Assembly: GCA_951640195.1 (NCBI GenBank)
Contig: OX621174.1
Coordinates: forward strand, 248,001 to 312,000
DNA from: Porpolomopsis calyptriformis
Taxonomy: Eukaryota > Basidiomycota > Agaricomycetes > Agaricales > Hygrophoraceae
DNA length: 64,000 nucleotides
Reading direction: 5' to 3'
Shown: piece after piece, positions 22,342 through 33,582 of the stretch
Layout: each line of letters opens with the position of its first letter
Numbering within the stretch: position 1 is the stretch's first letter
Notes under the pieces: model-generated
The model's input: the letters and a program-made list of their open reading frames with translations, nothing else
Told to the model about the DNA's origin: nothing
The model's database searches: none
Position numbers and translations under genes: made by a program

Positions 22342-23759
22342 AAACCCTGTTTCTCCAAAGCTCTCTTCAGCTCTTCTTTCCTCTTAGGCTCCCAGTTGAC
22401 GATACCACACTTCTCGAAATCTTGATGAGAATCTTCATTAGAGTTAACCTCCTCAATCGAGGCTGAGGTCTCCAGAACTCGAACATTTCTTCCTTGACCA
22501 GGTTTCTTTCCTCCGCGACCTCTAGCTGCTGGGGTGAAGGAGCGGCTTCCAGAACCAGAAGTACTCGTCCTAGGAGCATTGGGACAAGAACTGGCAAAGT
22601 GGCCAAATCGTCCACAGTTGAAACATGCTCCTTTGGGAATTCCTCCTAGTGAAGCAGGCTTTTCTTCTTGTTTGATTCTGGGGGCAGCAGGGTTGGAATA
22701 GGTGGAGGGACTAGCAGGTGGTCCTTGTTGGTAGGGGGTGTTGGTGATATGAGTGTTACGAGTCTGGGGCTTAGAAGATGTTCTAGCCAGGAATTCTCGA
22801 TGTCGTCTGTCAAGTTCTGCAGCATGAGACTGCCATTCAAAGAGGGTGGTGGGTTGACAATCTGAGAGGTAGATCTGTCGCAAAAGGGAGGGGTTGAGTC
22901 CGTCTTTATATAAAGTCACCGAAGCTTCTTGTCTGTATCCAGTATCATGGGCCCATCGATTGAAATTGATGTTGTACTCCTCTGCACTCTTGTTGAACTG
23001 CTTGACGTCCTTGATCTTCAGTTGAGCAGTTGACTTGGGGTCCAAGTCTCCAAAGTCTTGGGTGAGGGCTTGTTCAAAGACAGCCCAATCGGCACCAACC
23101 CAGTTCAATGTTGTGTAAGCGTCTACTTGATGCTCAGCCCATGGTTCTGCATTTCCTCCAATCATAAACAACAAGGCATAGATAATCTTGTTGGCCTCTG
23201 AGATTCCTGGTCATCCCAAATGATTCAACTTCACTTGATGCAGGAAGTTGCGGAGCTTGGTGGGATCACCAGAGAATTCGTCAGGAGGGTTCATCTTGAT
23301 CTTGGCGGGGGCAGGGGCAGGGGCAGGGACAGGGGCAGGGGCAGGGACAGGTTGGGGGAATACTGGGGGTGCTTGGAAGGGTTGGGGAAATGGCCCAAGA
23401 GGGGCAGGGACAGGTTGGGGGCCTATGAGGTTAGCCATGAATACTTGAAGTTGTTGTTTGATTCTATGACTCGCTTGCGCTTGGTCTTGTTGGACCTGCA
23501 GCAATTGTTGATAATCCTGCTTCATGATCTCAAAGGCTACGCGTGGATCTTCTTCTTCATCCTCATCATTGTCCTCAGCTCGACCTTTCCCTTTTGAGTG
23601 AGAGGGACCTGCTTGTTCTTCTTGTTCTTCTTCTTCTTCTTCTTGGGCAGGGTCAACCATCTCGTCGGGGATGGGAGCTGGGGCAGGAGGGAGAGAGCCT
23701 TCCTGGGAGAGAGGGATAGCAGGGTGAGGGATAGTGGATGATGAACGAGTCAAAACCAT
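22338..23759 (-). pseudogene. Gag of element A1 with one nonsense mutation
   Basis: It opens at the ATG at 23759 and ends at a TGA at 22340-22338 inside the GGGTTTTTGA frameshift site. A TGA at 23213-23211 replaces the CGA (Arg) seen in A2. It carries a Pro/Ala-rich N-terminal region with an acidic stretch, a capsid-like middle and a CCHC knuckle (C-F-N-C-G-R-F-G-H-F-A-S-S-C). Confidence 0.9.
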
Positions 23760-23927
23760 TGGTGGAACGGTGGCAGTTGGATATTGGGGGGCTTGACGGG
23801 AATATAAGGGGAGAGAGCAAGCCTAATCAATATTGATGTCTGGGTGGTGAAATTGATCTGGTGGGTGAAGACTTTCAGCGCTGGCCAGACAGAGTAGGGG
23901 TTGTATAGCGTGGAGTGAGCAAGAAGG

Positions 23928-23940
23928 AAGTCTGTTTCTT
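23928..23940 (-). promoter_or_regulatory. Self-priming primer-binding site of A1
   Basis: The minus-strand sequence AAGAAACAGACTT, adjoining the 5' LTR, is a perfect complement of AAGTCTGTTTCTT in the same LTR just downstream of the TATA box. See the matching site in A2 at 45590-45602. Confidence 0.7.
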
Positions 23941-24298
23941 GTTAGACGGCAGTCTAGGGTTGATCGCAAGGTTTTACTTCAGGCTCTGGGTGTAGGGTTT
24001 TAAAGGGTTGGAAGACTACTGATTGGGGTGTTAACGAAAGAAACAGACTTATCCTAAGTCTATCTACTGCTAGCTTTATATACTAGCCAAGTATGAGTCA
24101 TGCTAACTATGTGTGAGTCGTAACGACTATGGATGAGTCATGTAGATAAGGAGAGTGATGGTAGACTAAATATAGATATGGCTTGGTCACCTTCTATTAC
24201 TAAGCGGAGCTTGGGTGGCTAAGCGGTTATTGATGTAAACTGTCTGATGTAAATAGAGATAGATGAGCAAAGGAAAAAGAAAAAATATATCTCTGACA
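23940..24298 (-). repeat. 5' LTR of element A1
   Basis: 359 bp, same ends as the partner LTR and about ten transition differences from it. It has two bZIP-type TGACTCA sites and a TATATAAA box, read on the minus strand. Confidence 0.95.
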
Positions 24299-24303
24299 AA
24301 GAC

Positions 24304-24499
24304 AATAAAAAAGGACAACACGAGACACTCCAAATATACCTGGAGTCAAAGCTTGGAACAAGAATCAGGTTCCCAGACACGAGTAATACGCGTTATCAGT
24401 CACACTGTGAAGCCGCCGCTGTTCTCATCGTTCATCTCCAAACCTACATCAACTTTCTGGTATTCATACATAACAAGAAAGAGGCAAGAACCTTTACGA
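24304..24499 (+). pseudogene. Transposase-like protein, middle piece between two insertions
   Basis: These 196 bases continue the frame of 15617-17314 without a stop once A1 and one AAGAC copy are removed. They encode about 65 residues, including an N-T-R-Y-Q-S-H-C motif and a helical L-I-V-H-L-Q stretch. The piece ends in the ACGA target site of element B. Confidence 0.8.
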
Positions 24500-25109
24500 T
24501 GATACGTCTGCTTCGTGTATGAGAACCGAACACAGAACAAGGTGCGAGGACGACTATAAAGAGTCTCAACTCAGCCTATGATCGATAATCGTGGAAAGGG
24601 AGTCTTCAACCGTTCGCGAACGAGATTGATCGGGGAATCGGAAGGATCGGAAAGTTGAAAGAGGAAGTCTTAGAAGATCTAAAGAGGATCTAGACTCGAG
24701 AGCAAGAGAGAAGCGAATATCTAACTTGTTTGATCACTAGCTACAACATACAGTATATATATCTTCTAGTACAAGGATCCCTTTGAGTGTATATGATAAA
24801 AGGGGAGCCTCTCTAATGATCTAAGGGGAAAGTAGTGAATAGGAATGAAGGAATCGAATGAAAAAGGGAGAAATAGAAGAGAACTGATGCCTTTGAATAG
24901 TGTCTTCCCTTTGATATACAAACTTTCATTCGCGTTCGGAAAGCTTTGATCGTGTTCGGAGCGTTTGATGATTCTCGAAGTCGTTCAGGACGTTTCGGGA
25001 GCTATCAGGAGCATTCGGAGGGTTTGTGTTCGTGTTCGAAGGACTTGGTAGGCGTCTAGTATTCGTATAGTTGAATATACGGTGCTCAGGGGATGGAGGG
25101 GTCATATCA
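24500..25109 (-). repeat. 3' LTR of element B
   Basis: 610 bp. It matches 32969-33578 throughout with scattered transitions. Purine-rich GTGAGGAGGAGA on the minus strand lies directly next to it. Confidence 0.92.
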
Positions 25110-25121
25110 TCTCCTCCTCAC
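25110..25121 (-). promoter_or_regulatory. 3' polypurine tract of element B
   Basis: Read on the minus strand, the bases next to the 3' LTR are GTGAGGAGGAGA, a typical plus-strand primer. A related tract occurs inside pol at 28488-28503. Confidence 0.65.
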
Positions 25122-25165
25122 TAAAATGTTGACTGTCCTCAGTCAATCACGTGATTTGCCGGTAG

Positions 25166-26943
25166 TTGCCGAGGCGCATTTATAAGTGTGACAACTGTGT
25201 CACATTCATCTTTAGACACGACCGTCTTCGAACCGTGTACCACAACGCCAAGAAAACTGCGACAAGCCGTTTAAAAATGATGCAGAACATTATCAATATC
25301 GCGAAACAGAAGATTTGCGACCAAATGAGGTCACTTCCAGATGGGGTTGCTGAACCTGAAGATTACAAAATCTGGGGGCAACAGTTTTGCAAGTTACTGG
25401 TGAGTTTTTGTTTTTCTAATTGTTTTCTTCTGCTAATCCATCTTTTAGATCGCATATAATTGGGTCATAAAGGCCCTGAAGCAAACATCAATGGATGACG
25501 AGGTCGTCGCGTGGCAAAAAGAGGCCCGCGAGACCTTCGACGCTTTCGAAGAGCGAGAGTGGTTGGAATGGGCGGGGGAGCTGCTGATGCCAAGGTTGGC
25601 AGAGGTGGTATGTCGCGAGGCCGAGGAGAAAGCGGAGGTGGAGAGGGTCGAGCAAGAGCGAAGGGCAGAAGAGGAACGCGAGGCGAGGGAGAGGGCGGAG
25701 ACGTCTGCGCGGGAGGAATGAGAGAGGGTCAAGCACGAGGAGTGAGAGGAGCAAGAGCGAGCGGAGCGTGAGGAACGAGAGGAACGAGAGGAGCGAGAGC
25801 GAGTGGAGCATGAGGAACGAGAGGAACGAGAGGAGCGAGAGTGAGCGGAGCGTGAGGAATGAGAGGAATGAGAGGAGCGCGAGCGGGTCGAGAGGGCGGA
25901 GCGAGAGGTATGAGAGAAGTGGGAGTGAGAGGAGCGAGAAGAACGAGAACGGGAGGAACGGGATGCGGAGGATCGGAAGCAGATGGAGGAAGCCTACGAG
26001 AGGCTCCTCCAGTCGCTTATGGATGGGAAGATCGATGAGGAGGAATTCCATCGAGAAACGGAAAAGGCGGCGGGTGAGAGTGGGACAAAGGCAGTGGAGG
26101 TGTCAGCAGACACACCAGACACGACGGGGGGGACGATGGAAACGACGGAGGACGGGCACCAGCCCTCAGTTGACGAAGACGAATCAGTGGCAGCAGCGCA
26201 ATCGCTGACTGCAGAAGAACTGGTCGAGTGGTCGAAGGCGGCACATCGGGAGAGGATGGCGGTGAAGGGACGGTCGCTCCCTGCGATCACGACGCGGGAG
26301 TACCGCAAGTGAAAGGCGGTAGAAGAGGCTTTGCGCCCGGTCGAGGGCAAAGTAAGTCTCTTTCTTTCTCTTATTTTTGTTTTTACTAACGGACTTCTTT
26401 ATTTCGCAGTGTGATTTTTGTGAGAAGGTGGGTGCGGAGTGTGAGATCGGCCCCGCAGATCCGTTATGCGTCAAGTGCGTAACGGATAAGCGCGGCTGCT
26501 ATTGGAAGGAGGAAACCCGGCTAGGGAAAAAGTTCAAGCCGCAGCCCAAGGCGACAGCGAAGGGCGCGACCAAGTCGGCAACGGCGGAAGAGTCGAAGAA
26601 GGGGGTTCGAAAGTCGGCGAGGGCCGTTTCTCATAAGTGCTTCTTTTTCTTTTGTTTTCTTTATTCTAATCTCCTCTTTCTATAGGTCCAGTAGTCTATA
26701 TTGACGAGACGCCACCTTTCGAGGAGGAGACGGTGGGCAAAGGCTCGAATGAAATGACGCGGGCGGTCGCGGGTCAGAAAGGGAAGGGGAAGGGGAAGGC
26801 GGTCGATGAAGAGAAATCGCGAGAGGTTTTGGTGGCGATCGCGGAGGAGAAAGCGTGCGTAAAGGTGCGAATCGTCGTTCTCGAAGAGATTTTGAGGGGT
26901 TTAGAAGAGAGGGAAGAGGAGATGGTCTTAGAGAATCTGTAGA
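25166..26943 (+). pseudogene. Antisense accessory gene of element B: Glu/Arg-rich Zn2Cys6 protein
   Basis: This transcription unit runs opposite to gag-pol inside the element. Exon 1 ends at 25399. Intron 1 is 25400-25448 (GTGAGT...TTTTAG, with CTAAT); intron 2 is 26352-26409 (GTAAGT...TCGCAG, with CTAAC); a third lies near 26637-26685 and ends CTATAG, but its donor phase does not fit. Exon 2 is a Glu/Arg-rich repeat region in one frame, with several TGA codons where CGA is expected. Exon 3 opens with a C-x2-C-x6-C-x8-C-x2-C-x6-C cluster, the spacing of GAL4-type Zn2Cys6 binuclear zinc domains, followed by a Lys-rich tail. The last exon encodes an acidic coiled-coil end. A DNA-binding role is suggested by the cluster only. 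It is currently inactivated by stops. Confidence 0.65.
25720..25960 (+). repeat. GAGGAACGAGAG-type imperfect tandem repeat
   Basis: Repeats of about 9-12 bp (GAGGAACGAGAG, GAGCGAGAG) cover about 240 bp and encode alternating Glu and Arg in the antisense gene. Several CGA units read TGA, giving in-frame stops. Confidence 0.7.
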
Positions 26944-27271
26944 CTTGTCTTGAATAATTTGTAGCCTTTAGTCTTTTTCTTATAAATTTTGTATTTCTGT
27001 GTCTAAAAAAAATGAAAGAAAGACTTTGGAATGAAAAAAGTGCATAGCGATGTGTTACGGCAGGTTACAAGTCCTCGATCGCAATGCTATCGAGTGGTTC
27101 GCTAGCTAGCGAACGTTCTATCTCTCTAAGTCGTGAAGTTGATATGTCGAGGAATCGTTCGGGAATTGCGATCGATCTTCGAGCGAAGTATGGGATGACT
27201 CTAAACGCAGCGATCGGGCGATGTAAGACGGATCCGTCGAGCTCTGCGACGATATAAGCTTTTCCTAGGTT

Positions 27272-30200
27272 TCAGGATATCACGACTAGGGGTCCTAGGT
27301 ATCGCGGACGCATCTTCCGATTGAGAGACTTCTCGATTTTCGTGTTCCGAATGAGTACAAGATCGCCAGTCTTGAAATCGTAGTTGCGAATGGTCTTCTC
27401 GTGTTTCTTCTCAAATCGAACGGCGGATCGTAGGCGAGCAGCGAGAACCTTTGATCGAAGTTGCTCTAAGTCAGCGTCTCGTTTTTGTAGGGCGATCGCG
27501 CGTTGCGATATTAGATCAGTCGTCGAGAGAACTGAATCTGGAGCGGGAAGGAGATATGTCGCTTCGGAGATATCTAGAGGAAGCAATGGCTGAGATCCAG
27601 TGACGGCGAAGTAGGGTGAGCATCCCAATCACTTTCGGGTAGTGACACGCTCAGCCCAGAATACGGAGTAGGCTCCGATCGGCCATTGCATCTGATCGCC
27701 ATCGACGGCTTTGAATAGCGATTGTCGCACATCGAAGTGAGATCGTTCGACTATTCTATTCGCGTGAGAGTTGTATCCGCTGATGCGAATGTGGTTGATT
27801 CGATAGCGCTTGGCGAGGTGATCTACAGCTCCTAGGAAGGCTGTTCCATTGTCCGTGATGATTTCTCGAAGAGAGCCCCATCGACAGATTATATCCTCGA
27901 AGATCCATTCGCCAATCGATTTCGCTGTTTCCGAACGAAGCATTCGAAATTCGGGATAGTGGGTGAGGGAGCATCGCCCTTGAACGATATATCGAAATGG
28001 ACCGGATCGGGGCATGTGCATCGTGTCGACGTAGATTTTGGCAAATAGGGGAGCTGGCGTGGAGACGGTTGGAGGAACGAGGGCTTGCGTGGTTTGGCGA
28101 ACCTGACAGGTATGACATGTCTGAACAAACCAGACTATGTCAGGGGCCATATGGGGCTACCAGAAGTGTTTGGAAACGATCAATCGGGTAGCGAAGATAG
28201 CCTTGTGGCCTGTTCGATTGTGAAGTTCCGTCATGATCGCTAATCGGCGATCCGGATCGATGACTAATTTATGAGCTCCTTGTCTATCCTTTCGCCATAG
28301 TCGGTGGTTGTCGATAAAGAACTCTTCGCAGTATCGTATAAAACTCGTGTAGTCGCTGTTGGACATGTTGCTTGGTCGTTCGAGATCTGAAAGCCATTTT
28401 CAAATGAGGAGAAGTCGTCGATCGTCTTGCTGAGCTGCTTCCGATCGCGGAACGATGTTGTAAGAATTGGTACATTGGTGGATAGGGTCCTCCTCCTCCT
28501 CACTGAAATGTTTACTCTGCAAGTAAACTAAGGTGGGCATTCGGAGGGTTTTCATTCGGGGCGCAGGCGAATCGTTGATATGGTGCATTAGTCCGTGGAC
28601 ACGATCGATCCAATCGTCGAAGTCTTTATCGATCGGTTCTTCGTCGTCTTGGTCATTGGGCTGTCGGGGGCGTCGAGAGAGACCGTCGGGACTGTGGTTT
28701 GAACCGGCGACGTGTACCAAGGTAAAATGGAATGTTAGGATCGCTACGATCCATCTGTTAATACTAGCTTGCGGTGCGATGTCTGGGTTCGCTAGCATTC
28801 CCTTGATATAGCGGGCGTCGACTTCTATAATGAGGTTCTGCACGCCGATGAGGTAGAGTCGGAGCGATCGCAAGGCTCGATAGAGACCGTAGATTTCGAG
28901 TTTCGGCTGAGAGAACCGTCTTTCTCGATCGTTCAATGTGATCGAACTGAATCGATTATAGTACCATTTCTTCGGATCATCAGGATCGCATTGGCACAAG
29001 TGAAAGCCAACCGCAATATGTGATGTGTCGACGGCGAGTATGACGGGAGCGTCAGAAGTATAATCGAGAACTCGTAGAGCAGGCGATTCTAGAAGAGCTT
29101 GTTTTAAGTCCTCTTGAGCAGCGAGTTGATCGGGACCGAATTTGAAGGGCATATCTTTCCTAGTGAGCTTGACTAGGTGGTTCGCTCGATGCGCGAAGTT
29201 GCGAATGAAAATCCGAACGACACCAATAGTGCCAAGGAAGGCTCGAACTTCAGAGAGGTCTTTACAGGGACCCCAATTTCAGATCGCTGAGACACGCGAT
29301 TCGTCGGGTAGTTATCCTAAGTGAGTACATCGGTGTCCAAGAACGGTGGTTTCTTCTGCACACAAGAACGATTTATAGCCTGACATCGTTCCACCGCAGT
29401 ATTTCATTTGCTGAACTATTCGATTGAGATTCCCGAAGTGTTCCCATACGAATCGTCGAATTCCGTCATTCTCTGGAATCGTTTCATAGGATCCATCGGG
29501 GAGTACATATCGAGTTGTGGGACCCTTCACAGGGATATTGTCGATATAAGGGATCGTAAACTCAGGAATCTCCGGTTGGAGGATATAGGTGACGTCGTCG
29601 TGAAAAATGGGCACGGAATTCGTCCATCCCATGGGTAGGGTAACTAGTCGATGAGCCCCATAGGGTGTCTGGAACATGGTTAAATCGCGAGATGAAGGCG
29701 CGATCACTCGTTCGTCATATCTGACGTAAAGGTCAAACATAGCGCCACAGGATCGACCGCCGAACTGTTCGGCCAAGTGTTCGGGGATTGGCGTTACTCC
29801 CGAATGTCGAATCGTGACTTGATTGAGTGGTTCAAGACTGTGAATGATTCTAAGTTCCTTCCCTCCTTTCTTTAGAACGGTGAACCATCGCGATCGGTAG
29901 GAGGAGTTCGAGGGTTCGTAGACACCAGTGTCGATTTTTCACTGGATAACTTTACATACTTCATGGTAGATCCCTGGGGGAATCGGAATATTCTTTTGTA
30001 CCCAGGGCGTATGTGGTATGACTGGGAGATTGATGGGAGGGAAAAAGTCGGATCTGAAACATCCTCATTCAGAGTCGTTCCAGGCGAAGGCGAGATCTTG
30101 TTTTCTCATGAAATCGTGAAGGAGGGCCCTTTCTTGAGGCCAAAGGAAATCTCCGGGGTGAGCTTTATCGAAAAGCTCCATCCATTCGATCGTATATTGT

Positions 30201-31002
30201 TTGGTCGGGGTAAACGTGGGGGGGTTCGGGTTGAGTGTTGGCATATTCGCAAGTGGATCACCAAGGATTTTCCGAATGATTCGGAACTTGTCGGGGAGTT
30301 CAGCTACTACGGAGCGAACTTTCTTCGAGACAGGTTTATATTTCTTTTTCGATGCAAGGAAGGTTGCAATTTCCATCGATCGATCGAGACGGTCGGAAAT
30401 GGAAGGTCGATTGCTAGTTGATCGAGATTTAGAGATAAGGTTGGGGAGGTCACAAGCGGATAAATAAGTGTGGGAAACTGTTGAAACTTTATTTGTTGCG
30501 CATAGAGGCGCACAGGAATTGACAGATAGCATAGATGTAGCGTGGTCGTAATCTAGAATTATCACGATCTCTCCTTGATCAGGAATCAAATCCTCAATGA
30601 GCGAAAATCCGAACGGTGCTTCGGCAGTCCTCGTGGAACCGTCGGAATCGTGACGGTCCTTCCACTATTCGGATCGCAAATGGTGATTGTCTGGTTTTCG
30701 TCGGTGAAGTTCTTGATGAGGCTTTGAGCTAAAACGTCGAACGGTCTTCCGAGCAGGATATCGTAGGTGGGAGCGCGAATGATGTGGATCTGGAGGTAGA
30801 GGGTTATGTCGCCGATCTGACATGGGACATTCCTTGCGAGACCTAACGATTGGTCTATTTCGCTGTTGGCCGATTGCATGTTGAGTTGGATAGTTGGGTC
30901 GTAGATCAGTCCTAGGTCGTGACAAACAGCTTCGGACATAGCGATTATCTGAGATCCAGGATTGACGATGCATTCAATCGTTTCTTTATGATCGATCAAC
31001 AT
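27272..31002 (-). pseudogene. Pol of element B, decayed
   Basis: Order on the minus strand: protease (30586-31002), an RT-proximal linker (30065-30589), RT (29312-29776), RNase H (28400-29152) and integrase with its C-terminal domain (27272-28150). The protease active site reads V-N-P-G-S and the RT box Y-I-D-N, where Asp is expected; each is one G-to-A change (CpG to TpG on the plus strand). RNase H keeps the A-V-D-T-S-H start and S-P-D-G-L-S-R end. The integrase has D-N-G-T and a late R-P-R-Y-L-G-P-L motif. Frames are separated by stops, so no full Pol is possible. Confidence 0.85.
28488..28503 (-). promoter_or_regulatory. Internal (central) polypurine-tract-like sequence of element B
   Basis: The minus strand reads GTGAGGAGGAGGAGGA here, and the flanking bases (ACATTT-AGTGAGGAGGAG) match those of the 3' polypurine tract. 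It lies in the RNase H-integrase part of pol. It is either a functional second primer or a chance Glu-run codon tract. Confidence 0.35.
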
Positions 31003-31204
31003 GACAATCGATTGGAGGGCGTGCGATTCCTTTGCGACAGTAACGGTGTGAGGGGTTTCATCAGACGAGAGTGTTTAGATACGATTCATAGGGGTCAGGC
31101 ACGGTAATGGAACAATTGTTGTCATCACAATAAGGCAGGGCGTCGTTCGGAATCGCTTCCACTTTGACGGTTTTGACCGCAATCGGTCGACTAGGCGGCT
31201 GTGT

Positions 31205-32701
31205 TCATTTAGGGGTTACTGCCTCTCGAACCTTCGATCGGACTTCGGGTGAGAGGGATAACAACTCTTTGGGGGAAAGCGTGACGCAAGGGGTTTTCAT
31301 CGAACGAGTATAGACGTCGGAGGCGATCTTGGCATCTTGGATCGGCGCTTGAGTGTGGTACGAGGGGTCTCTGTCTCTTTTCGCCATCGGAGAGCCAAAG
31401 TTCCGGACGTGGGGCGGTACGTAGTTGGACTCTTTTGCTTTCGCAAACGGATGTTCCGTCGTAGCGGGTTGAGTCGGGATGGTCGCGATCGGAGCACTCG
31501 ATGGTTTGTCGGTTGCTTTCTCTTTGTCCGGTTCTTGTCGTCGAGGCCAAACTATCTCTACTCCATCGAACGTCTTCTTGCTCCTTAACGCGAAAATCTC
31601 TTTTTCGAGAGCAGCGATCTGTTCGTCGGCGGATAGTTGGTAAGTCTCGGTCGCTGGATCGCGTTGGATACCTGCTGAAATTCCGTACATCATTCCAGCG
31701 GTCGGGGTCAGGTTTTGCTTGTACCATTCGTCCATTCATTCTTTCAAGGTTTTTCCCGGCATTTGCTGGGGGACGAACCTGTCATTCGGGAGTACGATCC
31801 TTCCTTCGAAGTTCTTCTTGCATTGACCGTTCTGGATATATTCGCGGCAGGTCAGGCAGCTTCCGATGAAGTGATCGGGACTTCCACAGAAAATGCAGGT
31901 TTTCGGCTTGAATGGGTCAGGAGCGTTGGGTCGTCATTCCGAAGTTTGTGGTGTTCAAGGGGGCGGGTTTCGTTTCGGGGGACCTCTATTGTCCAGGGTT
32001 TTGACCAACGTAGTCATTAGTTTTTCCATGAAGACGCTGAGGTCTTCTTGTTTCATGGCAGGGGTAGTAGTCGTCGTCGAAGTCGTCGTTTCGCGTGGTA
32101 GAAAGGTGTTCGGAGATGTTCCATATAGAACGAAATGAGCCGCCTCGTTGATATCGTTTACCCCGTAAGGATCATCGGGGAAGTGGTCGGGGAACTTGAT
32201 TTCCAGTCGTCGGACGATTCTAGTCCAGAGTTCGGGTTGGAATCCTCGGACGAAGGCGCGACTTTGTTCTGCTTCGGAGATTCTGTTCTTCGATCGCAGG
32301 AATTTAGTAATCGCAAGGAATGATCGGAAATACGCTCCGAGTTCGTTTGTGTTCATAATCCCTAGTCGAAGCTGTTCTCCGACTATCTTGTCCATGTCGG
32401 CGATGGACCACTTTCGATCGTCTTCCAATCCTGGGTATAGCTTATAGATGGCGGCGACGAATTCGTCGAACGTATGTCCGGCTTGGAACTCCGTTTGGTA
32501 TTCCCAGAGTTCAGAGGTATCAATGTCGACGTACTTGCAGGCGTAAGTCTTCTTAGCATCGTTGTCGGTGATGCTACAATTAGCGAAAAGACCTCTGAGG
32601 TCTTGGAAGTATCTTCGAAGTTCACAAGGTTGTTCGGGGTTGAACTTTGGGGCGGTCGAGTGACTGCGAGCGGGCATAACTAGAGTTGGTGGAGTCGTCA
32701 T
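31205..32701 (-). pseudogene. Gag of element B, decayed
   Basis: The frame opens at the ATG at 32701 and runs to 31955 with a capsid-like domain (A-C-K-Y-V-D-I-D-T-S-E-L-W, and R-A-F-V-R-G-F-Q-P-E-L-W). A CCHC knuckle (C-I-F-C-G-S-P-D-H-F-I-G-S-C) follows around 31890, in another frame, then a nucleocapsid-like and Pro-rich part to 31205. At least two breaks occur. The protein is homologous to the Gag-like protein of element C. Confidence 0.8.
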
Positions 32702-32947
32702 TGTTGTCGTAGAAATCAAGGATAAAGACAAAAGTGATATAGTAGAGGTTGGTTCGTCGGGTGAATCGGGATTTTCGATCGAAGTTGAATTTTGATTTAT
32801 TGGAGAGTTGGGAAGTGTCAGTTGGGTCGGATCAGTGTTCCGAGTGAATCTATCTCATAGGGTAGTACTTCAAGTAACTCGATTGTGCGTCGGGAACGGC
32901 GGTTCGAAGGACTGAGTCGAAGGAATCTTTTAAGATTTAATAGTGGG

Positions 32948-32965
32948 CCCTCGCGGTGGGCTCCA
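32948..32965 (-). promoter_or_regulatory. tRNA-type primer-binding site of element B
   Basis: Three bases inside the 5' LTR the minus strand reads TGGAGCCCACCGCGAGGG. It begins with TGG, as expected for pairing to the CCA end of a tRNA whose acceptor strand would be GGTGGGC. The identical 18-mer is found in element C at 37529-37546. I cannot name the tRNA with certainty. Confidence 0.65.
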
Positions 32966-32968
32966 AAA

Positions 32969-33578
32969 TGATACATCTGCTTTGTGTATGAGAACCAAAC
33001 ACAGAACAAGGTGCGAGGACGACTATAAAGAGTCTCGACTCAGCCTATGATCGATAATCATGGAAAGGGAGTCTTCAACCGTTCGCGAACGAGATCGATC
33101 GGGGAATCGGAAGGATCGGAAAGTCGAAAGAGGAAGTCTTAGAAGATCTAAAGAGGATCTAGACTCGAGAGCAAGAGAGAAGCGAATATCTAACTTGTTT
33201 GATCACTAGCTACAACATACAGTATATATATCTTCTAGTACAAGGATCCCTTTGAGTGTATATGATAAAAGGGGAGCCTCTCTAATGATCTAAGGGGAAA
33301 GTAGTGAATAGGAATGAAGGAATCGAATGAAAAAGGGAGAAATAGAAGAGAACTGATGCCTTTGAATAGTGTCTTCCCTTTGATATACAAACTTTCATTC
33401 GCGTTCGGAAAGCTTCAATCGCGTTCGGAGCGTTCGATGATTCTCGAAGTCGTTCGGGACGTTTCGGGAGCTATCGGGAGCATTCGGAGGGTTCATGTTC
33501 GTGTTCGAACGACTTGGTAGGCGTCTAGTATTCGTATAGTTGAATATACGGTGCTCAGGGGATGGAGGGGTTGTATCA
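32969..33578 (-). repeat. 5' LTR of element B
   Basis: 610 bp, partner of 24500-25109. The ACGA target copy follows at 33579-33582. Confidence 0.92.
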
Positions 33579-33582
33579 ACGA

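Larger units (their letters stand above)
17315..24298 (-). mobile_element. Gypsy chromovirus A1 (full length, 6984 bp, TSD AAGAC)
   Basis: Two 359-bp LTRs flank gag, pol and an extra ORF, all on the minus strand. The element is bounded by the 5-bp target duplication AAGAC at 17310-17314 and 24299-24303. It was inserted in codons of the transposase-like gene. It has the same length as A2 (45232-52215) and is nearly identical to it. The LTRs differ from each other at roughly ten sites, all transitions as far as I can read, so it is older than A2. Several C-to-T nonsense changes inactivate gag, pol and the extra ORF. Confidence 0.95.
24500..33578 (-). mobile_element. Gypsy element B (9079 bp, TSD ACGA) with an antisense accessory gene
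   Basis: Two 610-bp LTRs with TGATAC...TATCA ends bound the element, and ACGA is duplicated at 24496-24499 and 33579-33582. Gag and pol run on the minus strand and are decayed. A separate plus-strand gene with spliceosomal introns occupies the space between integrase and the 3' LTR. The element has a tRNA-type primer-binding site, unlike A1/A2, and its Gag is homologous to that of element C. It is inserted in the transposase-like gene about 200 bp from A1. Confidence 0.9.

Noticed and set aside
25488..26051. Leu/Ser-rich minus-strand frame in element B
   Set aside because: It is the complement of the Glu/Arg repeat; composition explains it fully.
25768..26208. Arg/Asn/Glu-rich 146-codon plus-strand frame
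   Set aside because: It is a shifted frame of the same simple repeat. The chosen frame connects both exons of the antisense gene in phase.
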